Positions 18,013 through 26,845 of a stretch of DNA of 64,000 nucleotides are shown here, in pieces. The translations under genes were made by a program, and so were the position numbers. Below the pieces are notes generated by a model that made no database searches, had not been told where the DNA came from, and saw nothing but the letters and a program-made list of their open reading frames with translations. Origin of the DNA: Nostoc commune NIES-4072 (GTDB taxonomy: Bacteria; Cyanobacteriota; Cyanobacteriia; Cyanobacteriales; Nostocaceae); assembly GCF_003113895.1 (NCBI RefSeq), contig NZ_BDUD01000001.1:6314792-6378791 (forward strand), in the 5' to 3' direction. Positions within the stretch are counted from its first letter, which is position 1, and each line of letters opens with the position of its first letter.

Positions 18013-18399
18013 TTAAATACGCGGACAACGTTGTTCTAAACAAGTTTTCAAGGTATTGGGATCAAATAAAATCGGCAAAAAGTGAATACTTTTAATTTCT
18101 TTAAAGTAAAACAAAATGGGGACTCCATCCCAGAAGATCCGCCAGTTTTGCCATTCTTGGTAGGGAAAGCGCCGAATCAATTTTTCGCCTCTGTAAATAT
18201 CTAAGTCGGTGGCGGTAAATTGCAAACGCAGCGTTAACGCCTGAAACATGAGAAACAAACCAAACAGTGTAAAAACGGAGCCTACCCACGGTTGTACCAA
18301 CAGTAGTGGAATAGCGGCAATCACCAACACTATAGGTATATTGTAACTAGGCTTGAGTTCCACAGTAGATGTGGAGTTAGGAGCAAATGAACTGGTCAC
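18013..18399 (-). CDS. DUF3119 family membrane protein
   Basis: This 128-residue protein has two predicted membrane helices (about 20-55), followed by a soluble segment resembling a PH-like fold: ATDLDIYRGEKLIRRFPYQEWQNW, then FLPILFDP. This pattern fits the cyanobacterial/plastid DUF3119 family. It is located between the MlaE permease and DUF3086 genes on the same strand, supporting a role in membrane lipid or envelope homeostasis. No enzymatic motif was seen. Confidence 0.75.
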   Translation of the reverse strand: MTSSFAPNSTSTVELKPSYNIPIVLVIAAIPLLLVQPWVGSVFTLFGLFLMFQALTLRLQFTATDLDIYRGEKLIRRFPYQEWQNWRIFWDGVPILFYFKEIKSIHFLPILFDPNTLKTCLEQRCPRI

Positions 18400-18683
18400 A
18401 GTTTTAAATCCTGCTTTATTTACTAGGCATCTCTCTCCTATTTATTTTAGGAGTCAGGAGTCAGAAGTCAGGAGTTAGAAGTTAAGAGTTAGGAGTGAGG
18501 AGTTTTAAAGAATTCGCAATGACGCTCCTACGTCGCTAACGCAATTAAGTTTTGTAAAGGAAATTTTACCCCGACGCAAAACGTTCTGCCTGTCTTGCTG
18601 GAGAATTAAACCCTTTAACTTTGTTAACTCATAACTCCTAACTCCTGTACAGACGCGATTAATCGCGTCTCTACTCCTAACTT

Positions 18684-19478
18684 TTACAGCCCTATGAATG
18701 CACTGCCAGTCCCTTGAAACATTAACCAAGAAAGAAAAAAGTTGCTAACAAATATAATTAGCAAGGCAGTCACAACAGCAGTTGTGGTTGACTGTCCTAC
18801 ACCTTTGGCTCCTCCTGTTGTAGTCAACCCCCAACTGCAACCAATTACGGCGATTAAAACGCCAAAACAACACGCCTTAATCAAGGCGCTAAAAATATCC
18901 CAGATACCAAGAAAGTTACGAGCTGAGTCTAGGAATGCCGTATCAGAGAGGTTGTAGAGATTTGTCGCAATTATTAATCCCCCGAACATCCCTGTTACCA
19001 AAGACAAGAGGGTTAAAATTGGTAGCATTAAACAGCAAGCAAGGACGCGGGGAATAACTAGGTAATCGATTGGATCTGTTTTCAACATCAACATGGCATC
19101 GATTTGTTCTGTGACTCGCATGGTACCGATTTCGGCTGCAAAAGCAGAACCGACTCGCCCGGCTAAAATCACTGCTGTCAACACGGGAGAGAGTTCTCGT
19201 GTCAACGCGACAGAAAGTACTCCGCCGATAATGTTTCCTGCGCCAAAGTTGATAAATTCCCGCGCCACCTGAATGGTAAACACCGCGCCGACAAAAATAG
19301 CCGTCAATAGCGCAATAAATAAGGAATCTGGCCCAACTGCTGCCATTTGTTGCAAGGTGTTGCGCCGATGGATTTTGCCCCTCAATAGGTGAACTAGTAC
19401 TTGCCCACCCAGAAAAATCGCCGCCAGCAGTCGCTGACTCCATTCTCCTAAACTGGATTTGGATGTAGTCTGGTTCAA
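18684..19478 (-). CDS. MlaE/YrbE-family ABC transporter permease
   Basis: This 264-residue inner-membrane permease has five to six predicted helices and MlaE hallmarks: FTIQVAREFINFGAGNIIGG, ELSPVLTAVILAGRVGSAFAAEIGTMRVTEQIDAM. MlaE permeases move phospholipids between membranes together with an MlaF ATPase and an MCE-domain protein; neither partner is adjacent here, as is usual in cyanobacteria. The start is a TTG at 19478, since an in-frame stop lies just upstream and no earlier ATG is available. It is first in a co-directional lipid cluster. Confidence 0.88.
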   Translation of the reverse strand: MNQTTSKSSLGEWSQRLLAAIFLGGQVLVHLLRGKIHRRNTLQQMAAVGPDSLFIALLTAIFVGAVFTIQVAREFINFGAGNIIGGVLSVALTRELSPVLTAVILAGRVGSAFAAEIGTMRVTEQIDAMLMLKTDPIDYLVIPRVLACCLMLPILTLLSLVTGMFGGLIIATNLYNLSDTAFLDSARNFLGIWDIFSALIKACCFGVLIAVIGCSWGLTTTGGAKGVGQSTTTAVVTALLIIFVSNFFLSWLMFQGTGSAFIGL

Positions 19479-19964
19479 TGTTCTGTAGCTAACTCGGTGA
19501 CTGCCTTAAGAATAGCGGAAGTGATTGGGATAGGGAATGGGGAGTGGGGAATGGGGAATGGGGAATGGGGAATGGGGAAAGAGGAAGCAGAAGGCAGAAG
19601 TTCTTTAATTTTGAATTTTGAATTTTGAATTTTGAATTGATTTCTCCCCCTGCTTCTTCCCCACCCCCCACAGTGCTAAATATTAACTTTGATTAAAGAT
19701 GTTCTCAGAAAATGAAGCTGTTATTAAAGGTGTTGCAAACCACTAAATAGGGCTGACTTTAGCTATAAACTTGATTGTGCAAGGGTTTTGTAAATTAAAA
19801 TCATTCTTGAGATACCCATCATGTACTGTAGCTGGTAGCCGTTTATTTTAATGAAAACTTAAGATTTTTGACAGATTGGTTGGTCAGGAGCGATCGCACG
19901 TATTGTAGAAAATGACGAACTGCTATCTAGCTCTTGTCATCTCTACTCACGGAGTTTGTCTTAA
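19479..19964. other. Divergent spacer with short tandem repeats
   Basis: The 486-bp spacer lies between the MlaE permease and a small + strand gene. From about 19530 to 19640 it is made of 7-bp tandem repeats: GGGGAAT units on the left and TTTGAAT units on the right. No gene is supported. The part from 19680 to 19960 should hold the promoters of the next gene; a HIP1 GCGATCGC lies within it. Confidence 0.5.
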
Positions 19965-20261
19965 ATGGCTATTTTTACTAACTTTCTCCGCTCTCTACTG
20001 CTGACGATTATTTTTAGTTTTGTCGCTCCCATGTTACTTGTTGGCGGCGGATTGTTCCTTTTACCCCTCATTGGTTACTTCCCCGGCTTACAAGAGTTAA
20101 CTGAGGCGATCGCTACTCAAATTATGCATTTTCTCGCCACCTTTGGCAGTGGAACTCCCCTACGTGGATTATTTGTGATTAGTTTGACCTGTAGTTTCGT
20201 CGGCGCACTGTTTGATATGTACGTTTACTATCGGTGTCAAATTTTACGAATTGATTCATAA
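19965..20261 (+). CDS. Small two-helix membrane protein, hypothetical
   Basis: This 98-residue protein has two or three hydrophobic segments: LLLTIIFSFVAPMLLVGGGLFLLPLIGYFPG near the start and GLFVISLTCSFVGALFDMYVYY near the end. It opens with MAIFTNFLRS. No known family or catalytic motif was recognised. It stands alone between long spacers. Confidence 0.65.
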   Translation: MAIFTNFLRSLLLTIIFSFVAPMLLVGGGLFLLPLIGYFPGLQELTEAIATQIMHFLATFGSGTPLRGLFVISLTCSFVGALFDMYVYYRCQILRIDS

Positions 20262-20798
20262 GTATAAATAGCTTCGTCAGGCGCTCATGGTCTGTAAAAA
20301 ATAGGGAAAAGTCATATTCCCTAAAGTGAAAGTACTACTGGTTTTTACCTAAATAGGGATTAGTGTTGCTCAATGAATTTTATTAATTAAATTGAGTGCC
20401 GGAATTATTGATTAAATATTTATTATTCATTAGTTATTAGTTATTAATTACTTACAACTAGTACAGGTGCGCGACCCTAGTAAAACAATCCTTAAAAGTT
20501 AAAAAGCTAGAATACCAAGGGTTGTAGGATTTTAATTCTACAAAACAGCTAAAATAGTCTGTGCTAAATCATCATGCTGGACGCTAGACTAGAGTTTGGC
20601 GTTTTGTGTTATCTGCAATCTTTAAGGACTTGATTAGTATCCATTGAGAATATCAAACAAAACTCACTGCAAAATATAAAAATTTCCTTAAAATATTGAT
20701 GCTCAAAATGCCTGCTCATGTTTCTTAACAGAGCAAAAGAGGTCGTCTGACCGTTGGGCATCTTATATTGAGTTTATTACGAGGTATGTTGACAGCTC
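20262..20798. other. AT-rich spacer upstream of sppA
   Basis: This 537-bp stretch shows no gene on either strand. It includes ATTAGTTATT-type tandem repeats near 20425-20450. Otherwise it looks like leader or promoter sequence of sppA. No clear terminator could be assigned. Confidence 0.45.
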
Positions 20799-21620
20799 AT
20801 GATTTGGCCGTTTAAGCCCAAGTTTAGAAAACAAATTGCGCGGATTGAAATTACTGGTGCGATCGCCGGTGCTACCCGCAAACGCGTCCTAGAAGCCTTA
20901 AAAACTGTAGAAGAAAAAAAATTTCCGGCATTATTGCTCCGTATCGATAGCCCTGGCGGTACAGTCGGAGATTCCCAAGAAATCTACAGCGCTCTAAAGC
21001 GTCTGCGCGAAAAAATTAAAATCGTCGCTAGCTTTGGCAATATCTCGGCTTCTGGAGGAGTCTACATCGGCATGGGAGCCGAACACATCGTAGCCAACCC
21101 AGGTACGATTACGGGTAGTATTGGTGTGATTTTGCGTGGAAATAACTTGGAACGCTTGCTAGAAAAAATTGGTGTTTCCTTCCAGGTAATTAAGTCTGGC
21201 CCTTACAAAGACATATTGTCTTTTGATCGGCAACTGACTCAACCAGAAGAGAATATCCTGCAAGAGTTGATTGACACAAGTTATCAGCAGTTTGTCCAAA
21301 CGGTAGCTGATGGACGTTCTTTAACAGTAGAAGCTGTGAAAAGTTTCGCTGATGGCCGGATTTTTACTGGACAGCAAGCCCTAGAGTTAGGTGTTGTAGA
21401 TCGCCTGGGTACAGAAGAAGATGCCCGTCGCTGGACAGCAGAACTAGTGGGACTTGATCCAGAAAAAACTCTCTGCTATACCCTAGAAGAACGTAAACCT
21501 TTATTAAATCGCCTTCTACCAGGAAGTCGTCAAGTTTCATCAGGAATTCGATCTGGAATTGATTGGCTCGAATTTGAAATGTCTACTAGTGGTTTACCGT
21601 TGTGGTTATATCGACCCTAA
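20799..21620 (+). CDS. sppA: Signal peptide peptidase SppA, S49 family
   Basis: This is a membrane-associated serine protease that degrades cleaved signal peptides. The 273-residue protein is the short form. S49 features: LLLRIDSPGGTV (46-56), catalytic Ser in NISASGGVYI (S85), TGSIGVI (105-111), and the catalytic Lys in SGPYKD (K137). The 52-residue Ser-Lys spacing agrees with short SppA enzymes. There is no N-terminal membrane helix, so it is probably cytoplasmic or peripherally bound. Confidence 0.92.
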   Translation: MIWPFKPKFRKQIARIEITGAIAGATRKRVLEALKTVEEKKFPALLLRIDSPGGTVGDSQEIYSALKRLREKIKIVASFGNISASGGVYIGMGAEHIVANPGTITGSIGVILRGNNLERLLEKIGVSFQVIKSGPYKDILSFDRQLTQPEENILQELIDTSYQQFVQTVADGRSLTVEAVKSFADGRIFTGQQALELGVVDRLGTEEDARRWTAELVGLDPEKTLCYTLEERKPLLNRLLPGSRQVSSGIRSGIDWLEFEMSTSGLPLWLYRP

Positions 21621-21721
21621 TATGAGTTAGGAGTATGAGTGAGGAGTTAGGAGTTAAAACTCTTAATTTCTCACTCTCAACTCCTAACCCCTAACTTTTT
21701 TCTTTTAAGGAGGATTTGGGC

Positions 21722-22135
21722 GTGGAGTGGCAAATGCGGGCTATTCGCGGAGCAACAACCGTTTCAGAAAATACCGTAGAGGCAATGCGAGAGGTAGTAA
21801 CAGAACTTCTAGATGAACTAGAAAATCGAAATCAATTCCAGCCAAGTGACATGATTAGTGTGACTTTCTCTGTTACACGCGATTTGGATGCGATTTTTCC
21901 AGCTGCGATCGCTAGATCGCGTCCTGGTTGGGATAATGTGGCCATGTTGGATGTGCAGCAAATGCACGTCGAAGGCAGCTTACAGCGCTGCATTCGGTTC
22001 TTAATCCACGCTTATCTGCCAGCCTCCGCCTCGGTTCATCATATTTATTTACGCAATGCTGCTAGCTTGCGTCCCGACTGGAGTTTACCCCAGTCTTTAC
22101 AAACATCACAGCCAGCAGTTAAGTCAAAAGTATAA
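21722..22135 (+). CDS. aroH: Chorismate mutase, AroH type
   Basis: AroH converts chorismate to prephenate on the way to phenylalanine and tyrosine. The product is the small monofunctional trimeric form: MRAIRGATTV near the start, VTFSVTRDLDAIFPA, and VHHIYLRNAASLRPD at the C-terminus. The GTG at 21722 is chosen because an AAGGAGG (21707-21713) is 8 bases upstream; a TTG at 21716 is too close and ATG 21734 too far. Length 137 residues, typical of the family. It follows sppA by about 100 bp. Confidence 0.92.
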   Translation: MEWQMRAIRGATTVSENTVEAMREVVTELLDELENRNQFQPSDMISVTFSVTRDLDAIFPAAIARSRPGWDNVAMLDVQQMHVEGSLQRCIRFLIHAYLPASASVHHIYLRNAASLRPDWSLPQSLQTSQPAVKSKV

Positions 22136-22313
22136 ATTCTTTAAATAAAATAAAAATTTATGTAGCAAAAAGTATAAAAATATAATTTTGTGATGTTGCG
22201 GCTGCTAAACCTGCTGTTGGTAGAAGAATATTACTTTGTTGCAGTGATTTGAAGTCTATTAGTGAGGCGATCGCGTCCAAAATCAAGATGTTGAGTTGTA
22301 AAGGTAGTTTGCA

Positions 22314-22865
22314 ATGAATCATCAAAAACAGCTCAGTGCAATGCTTGTTCCATTCTACTTAGGGGAGCAACGAGATTCAGAAGGTCGCACAATTCAAGAG
22401 ATGTGGACTTGGGATTTTGAAGAATTGGAGTGCATCCACAATTACATTCAGTGGTTGTTCCCTTTGTCTGAGCGAAGTGCATTCAATCGTGATGCACCCA
22501 TTGTTGATGAGAAAGTAATTCAAGCATTTCAAAGCAACCCACACCTACGTCAAAATTTGCTGCGTTCCTTCACAGTCATGCTTAAATTTTATGGGTTGCA
22601 ACGCCACCAGAGTAATGACGGAAAAATAATTGTCAGCCAGTCAGAAGACTATCCGAATCGTAAAGTGGAATGGGTCTGTATATCTGACCACAATTATCTT
22701 CGGATCACCCGTATATTAAAGTGTTTAATAACATTTGGATTGGAGAATGAAGCCCAAGCATTTTATGAATGCTTGCAGCAAATCTACCGTGAGGATAGCG
22801 ATCGCATTGGAAGTGAAACATTTCAGTATTGGACAATTGCAGTCAAGCCCAAGGCGAAAATGTAA
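22314..22865 (+). CDS. OGFr-related protein
   Basis: This 183-residue protein carries the conserved N-terminal domain of opioid growth factor receptor-related proteins: MWTWDFEELECIHNYIQWLFP, NPHLRQNLLRSFTVMLKFYG, and a C-terminal ITRILKCLITFGLENEAQAFYECLQ. Bacterial members, including cyanobacterial ones, have no assigned function; the name reflects only the animal homologue. It is a soluble helical protein. It is monocistronic, with spacers of about 180 and 290 bp on its two sides. Confidence 0.8.
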   Translation: MNHQKQLSAMLVPFYLGEQRDSEGRTIQEMWTWDFEELECIHNYIQWLFPLSERSAFNRDAPIVDEKVIQAFQSNPHLRQNLLRSFTVMLKFYGLQRHQSNDGKIIVSQSEDYPNRKVEWVCISDHNYLRITRILKCLITFGLENEAQAFYECLQQIYREDSDRIGSETFQYWTIAVKPKAKM

Positions 22866-23153
22866 CAATCTCCTTGGATGTCGGCAGGATTGAAGTAGTT
22901 TGATTTAGCCTCAGAGTCTGATGCACTTTAAAGCTATCTGTAGGCAATCGTAAGAGACGAATTTTTACTCTTGATCGAGATTTCCACATCTATCGATTTC
23001 GTGGTAATCAGTCTTTTGAAGTTGTACCTTGAGGGATAAATCGGTAAAAAATAGCGATCGCCCTTTGCAAAGGGAAAATAAAATATATGCTGAGATTTCC
23101 GAGATGACGAGAGTTAGGATCGGAAAGTAGTCTGTCGAACAGATGCTAACTAT

Positions 23154-23378
23154 ATGACATCTACATCGCGTGTTGTTCATAGCGACCCCGATATATTGGG
23201 GGGAACCCCCGTTTTTGTTGGTACTCGTGTGCCGATAAAAACTTTACTCGATTATCTAGAAGCGGGTGACTCACTGGATGAATTTTTAGATCACTTTCCC
23301 AGTGTCAGCCGTGAGCAAGCAATCGCCACTCTCGAATTAGCGAAGGAAATGCTAACGGCCTATGCGAATTCTACTTGA
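23154..23378 (+). CDS. DUF433 antitoxin
   Basis: This is a 74-residue DUF433 protein, a winged-helix-like DNA-binding domain usually serving as the antitoxin of a PIN-like toxin. It has HSDPDILGGTPVFVGTRVPIKTLLDYLEAG, the family signature, and ends SREQAIATLELAKEML. The toxin gene begins inside its 3' end (17-bp overlap), the standard arrangement for this pair. Confidence 0.88.
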   Translation: MTSTSRVVHSDPDILGGTPVFVGTRVPIKTLLDYLEAGDSLDEFLDHFPSVSREQAIATLELAKEMLTAYANST

Positions 23379-23688
23379 TGAGTGTGTTCCACGACCCTTA
23401 AGGCGTGAACTCACTGATTATGAGGTACGCACAGTTGTGGAAATGGGATGGTCAGGCAAAAAGAATGGCGAACTGTTGCAATTGATGAAGCAGGAGAGTT
23501 TCACGATTCTTCTCACAACAGACCAAAACTTACGATATCAGCAAAACTTGCAACACGCTGGAGTTGCGGTCGTTGTTCTAGTAGCATCTAGTAATCGCCT
23601 ACCTGATTTGCTTCCATTGATACCCAGTGTTTGTAATGTCCTAGCAACGATCGCTCCGGGTGTGTTTGTTGAAATCAGAGATTTTTGA
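23362..23688 (+). CDS. DUF5615 PIN-like toxin
   Basis: This 108-residue protein has the DUF5615 PIN-like fold: MRILLDECVPRPLRREL (the Asp-Glu pair), then VRTVVEMGWSGKKNGELLQL and FTILLTTDQNLRYQQN with the second acidic cluster. These proteins are presumed RNases neutralised by the DUF433 partner encoded just upstream with overlap. Acidic residues appear intact, so the system is probably functional. Confidence 0.87.
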   Translation: MRILLDECVPRPLRRELTDYEVRTVVEMGWSGKKNGELLQLMKQESFTILLTTDQNLRYQQNLQHAGVAVVVLVASSNRLPDLLPLIPSVCNVLATIAPGVFVEIRDF

Positions 23689-23709
23689 CGCGAGCTTAGT
23701 ACAACAACT

Positions 23710-24609
23710 CTATTCTTTTTGATGATGAAACCGAATTCCTAAAAAGATGTCATAAACAAACTCAAAAAAGTCCTTTTTCTGCAACAATCCTGAAGTTTGA
23801 TAACAACCTTTTTCATCTAACAGGGGCTTCATGACATAGTATGCAGGCTGATAATTATACCAAGGAATAGAAGGCCACAAATGATGAATTAGGTGGTAAT
23901 TCTGTCCCATAATCAGAATATTGAGAACTTGGTTCGGGTAGACGCGAGCATTTTTCCAGCGATCGCGCTCTGCAAAAGGACGATGCGGTAAATAATCAAA
24001 AAATAATCCCAGTGCTATCCCCACCACAAAAGCGGGTATAAACCAAAAGTTCAAAATATAACCCAAAAAGTGGTATTGCACTGATATATAAACTATTACA
24101 CCGACAATTAAGCGGCTGATGAACCATTCCAATAGCTCATATTTCCGCCACAGTCGCCGTTGAAAGAAAAATACCTCATGGTACAAAAACCGTACCGCAA
24201 TCAGCCATAGTGGGCCGCCCGTAGAGACATAATGATCTGGGTCGTCTTCAGGATGATTGACATGTCCATGATGCTGTAAATGCACCCGCGTAAACACTGG
24301 AAAAGCAAAAGCTAGCATCAATGCACTGCCATGCCCTAACATCGCATTCATCACCCGGTTACGATGGGCAGATTGGTGACAAGCATCATGAATTACCGTC
24401 CCAGCACAATGCAAAGCAATAGTGTTAACGCTAAAGCATAGCCAGTGCGGCCATTCCCAAAGCCAGTAACCAAAGTTAGATAACACCAGCATTGCTACAG
24501 CTACCAAAAACAGCAGTAGCGTGGGATTAAAATCACCAGGAGGCGCTAAAAATTCCTTTGGCGGGATTGTCAGTGGCTTTTGTGCCTCCGATGCGATCAT
24601 TTCTAACAT
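23710..24609 (-). CDS. crtR: Beta-carotene hydroxylase CrtR
   Basis: CrtR is a di-iron membrane hydroxylase that adds hydroxyl groups to beta-ionone rings, giving zeaxanthin and related xanthophylls. The protein has the three histidine boxes: HDACHQSAH, HLQHHGHVNH and NYHLIHH, plus several membrane segments. The start is uncertain: ATG at 24609 has an AAGGAG three bases upstream, and ATG 24600 has a better 12-base gap. A TTG at 24627 is less likely. Length about 299 residues, normal for cyanobacterial CrtR. Confidence 0.9.
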   Translation of the reverse strand: MLEMIASEAQKPLTIPPKEFLAPPGDFNPTLLLFLVAVAMLVLSNFGYWLWEWPHWLCFSVNTIALHCAGTVIHDACHQSAHRNRVMNAMLGHGSALMLAFAFPVFTRVHLQHHGHVNHPEDDPDHYVSTGGPLWLIAVRFLYHEVFFFQRRLWRKYELLEWFISRLIVGVIVYISVQYHFLGYILNFWFIPAFVVGIALGLFFDYLPHRPFAERDRWKNARVYPNQVLNILIMGQNYHLIHHLWPSIPWYNYQPAYYVMKPLLDEKGCYQTSGLLQKKDFFEFVYDIFLGIRFHHQKE

Positions 24610-24627
24610 TGACTCCTTCTTAATCAA

Positions 24628-24979
24628 ACATTACAAATATACGATAAAGATTAGGAAAGAATAAAATTTTGTAAAGTTTTGTATAGCAATATTTATTTAT
24701 AGCTTTGCATATCAGTAGATGAATAACGCTATGATTCCAGACGAGGACTAGTCTTTACTGATAAGCGGGGTATGACAATTGGCAAGAAGTTGATGGGATA
24801 AACACCTTCGTTGGGAGTATGGACACAAGATTGATGTACTATATCTAGTCTATCCCACAGCCTCCACTCTCCCATAAGCCCTCTCTAACTGCTTATATCT
24901 ATTGATATAGCAGTGACTGAAAAGGAGATGCCATTTAAGTTACGATGACTTCCCAGATAGCTCCCTAACTTCAGCCCCT
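24628..24979. other. Divergent promoter region of crtR and pyk
   Basis: The 352-bp spacer lies between two genes transcribed away from each other, so it should contain both promoters. The half next to crtR is AT-rich. No repeat element, operator palindrome or small gene was recognised. Confidence 0.5.
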
Positions 24980-26749
24980 ATGCAATTAAGAGATTCTCTA
25001 CGCCGGACAAAAATTGTCGCTACTATTGGCCCCGCCACTAGCAGTCCTGAAATGCTCAAGGCGATTATTGAAGCGGGAGCCACGACGCTACGGCTAAACT
25101 TCTCCCACGGAACTCATGCCGACCATCAGCGTAGTATTCGCTTAATTCGGCAAACCGCTTTTGAACTAAATCAACCAGTGGCTATTCTGCAAGACTTGCA
25201 GGGCCCAAAAATTCGCTTGGGGAAATTTGACAACGGGTCTATAGTTTTGGCAAAAGGCGATCGCTTCACCTTGACAAATCGTCCAGTTATAGGTACGCAA
25301 GAAATTAGTTGCGTTACTTACGATTATTTAGCCGAAGAAGTCCCAGTTGGTGCAAAAATCCTGCTTGATGATGGACGAGTAGAAATGGTTGTGCAGGAGA
25401 TTAATCGGGACAAAGGTGATTTGCATTGTCAGATCACCGTGCCTGGAAAACTTTCTAACAACAAAGGCGTAAACTTTCCCGGCGTTTACCTTTCAATTAA
25501 AGCAATGACCGACAAAGACCGAGAGGATCTGATGTTTGGTCTAGATCAAGGTGTAGATTGGGTGGCACTTTCCTTTGTCCGCAATCCGCAGGACATGATC
25601 GAAATTAAAGAACTAATTTCCAGTACAGGCAAGCAAGTGCCAGTGGTTGCCAAAATTGAAAAGCACGAAGCCATTGAACAAATGGAGGCGGTTCTGGCTT
25701 TGTGTGATGGCGTAATGGTTGCCAGAGGTGATTTAGGGGTGGAATTGCCAGCAGAGGATGTTCCGGTACTCCAAAAGCGGCTAATTGCTACAGCAAATCG
25801 CTTGGGAATTCCGATCATTACCGCCACCCAGATGTTAGACAGCATGGTGAGCAATCCCCGTCCCACTCGCGCTGAAGTATCGGATGTGGCTAATGCAATT
25901 TTAGACGGCACGGACGCGGTAATGCTCTCCAATGAAACTGCTGTGGGTAGTTTCCCAGTAGAAGCAGTGGCAACGATGGCACGAATTGCCGAGCGGATGG
26001 AGCAGGAGGAAGCTCAACACTTAAACTTACGTTCTTCAAAAGATGCGCGACGCTCCATTCCTAATGCTATTAGTCAAGCTGTGGGTCAAATTGCCGAACA
26101 ACTAGGCGCAGCAGCAATCATGACCCTAACGCAAACGGGGGCAACAGCTCGCAATGTCTCTAAGTTTCGTCCTCGTACACCGATTTTGGCAGTAACACCC
26201 CATGTAAATGTGGCGCGGCAGCTACAAATGGTCTGGGGAGTAAAACCCCTGTTGGTGCTAGGATTACCTTCCACCGGTCAGACATTTCAAGCTGCGATTA
26301 ACGTGGCTCAGGAACTTCAGTTACTGTCCCAGGGAGATTTAGTAGTGATGACGGCTGGCACACTCCAGGGAATTTCTGGCTCTACAGATTTGATTAAGGT
26401 AGAGGTGGTAACGGCAGTACTAGGTTACGGAATTGGACTAGGACAAGGTTCAGTTAGTGGTCGCGCACGGGTAGCTAATACTGGTATGGATGTGAGTAAC
26501 TTTAATCCTGGAGACATATTAGTTGCACCTCGCACTAGTGCCGATTTCGTCGAGGCAATTCGTAAAGCTGCCGGGATTATTACTGAAGAGGAAAGTCTCA
26601 CAAGTCACGCAGCAGTCATTGGCTTGCGTCTTGGTGTGCCAGTGATTGTCGGTGTGAAACACGCAACGCAGGCGATTCGGGATGGGGCGATTATAACCCT
26701 GGATCTGCAACGGGGTTTGATTTACTCAGGGGCAGTGAGAACGGCTTAG
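24980..26749 (+). CDS. pyk: Pyruvate kinase with C-terminal PEP-utilising domain
   Basis: Pyruvate kinase converts PEP and ADP to pyruvate and ATP. The 589-residue protein is longer than the usual ~470 because it has a C-terminal phosphohistidine-type swivel domain. Core motifs: KIVATIGPAT, TLRLNFSHGTHADH, VAKIEKHEAIEQ, MVARGDLGVELP and ATQMLDSMVSNPRPTRAE. The extra domain at residues ~480-589 includes EEESLTSHAAVIGLRLGVPVI, with the His expected for phosphotransfer. This architecture occurs in cyanobacteria and some Firmicutes. Confidence 0.95.
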   Translation: MQLRDSLRRTKIVATIGPATSSPEMLKAIIEAGATTLRLNFSHGTHADHQRSIRLIRQTAFELNQPVAILQDLQGPKIRLGKFDNGSIVLAKGDRFTLTNRPVIGTQEISCVTYDYLAEEVPVGAKILLDDGRVEMVVQEINRDKGDLHCQITVPGKLSNNKGVNFPGVYLSIKAMTDKDREDLMFGLDQGVDWVALSFVRNPQDMIEIKELISSTGKQVPVVAKIEKHEAIEQMEAVLALCDGVMVARGDLGVELPAEDVPVLQKRLIATANRLGIPIITATQMLDSMVSNPRPTRAEVSDVANAILDGTDAVMLSNETAVGSFPVEAVATMARIAERMEQEEAQHLNLRSSKDARRSIPNAISQAVGQIAEQLGAAAIMTLTQTGATARNVSKFRPRTPILAVTPHVNVARQLQMVWGVKPLLVLGLPSTGQTFQAAINVAQELQLLSQGDLVVMTAGTLQGISGSTDLIKVEVVTAVLGYGIGLGQGSVSGRARVANTGMDVSNFNPGDILVAPRTSADFVEAIRKAAGIITEEESLTSHAAVIGLRLGVPVIVGVKHATQAIRDGAIITLDLQRGLIYSGAVRTA

Positions 26750-26845
26750 AAGTGGGGAAGAAGCAGGGGAGCAGGGGGCAAGGGGGAGAAGAATTAATAT
26801 ACCAATACCTAATGCCCCATGCCCAATCCCCTATCCCCAATTCCT

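Noticed and set aside
19489..19671. 60-codon minus-strand frame upstream of the MlaE permease
   Set aside because: It consists of 7-bp tandem repeats translated as PHSPFPT units, not a gene.
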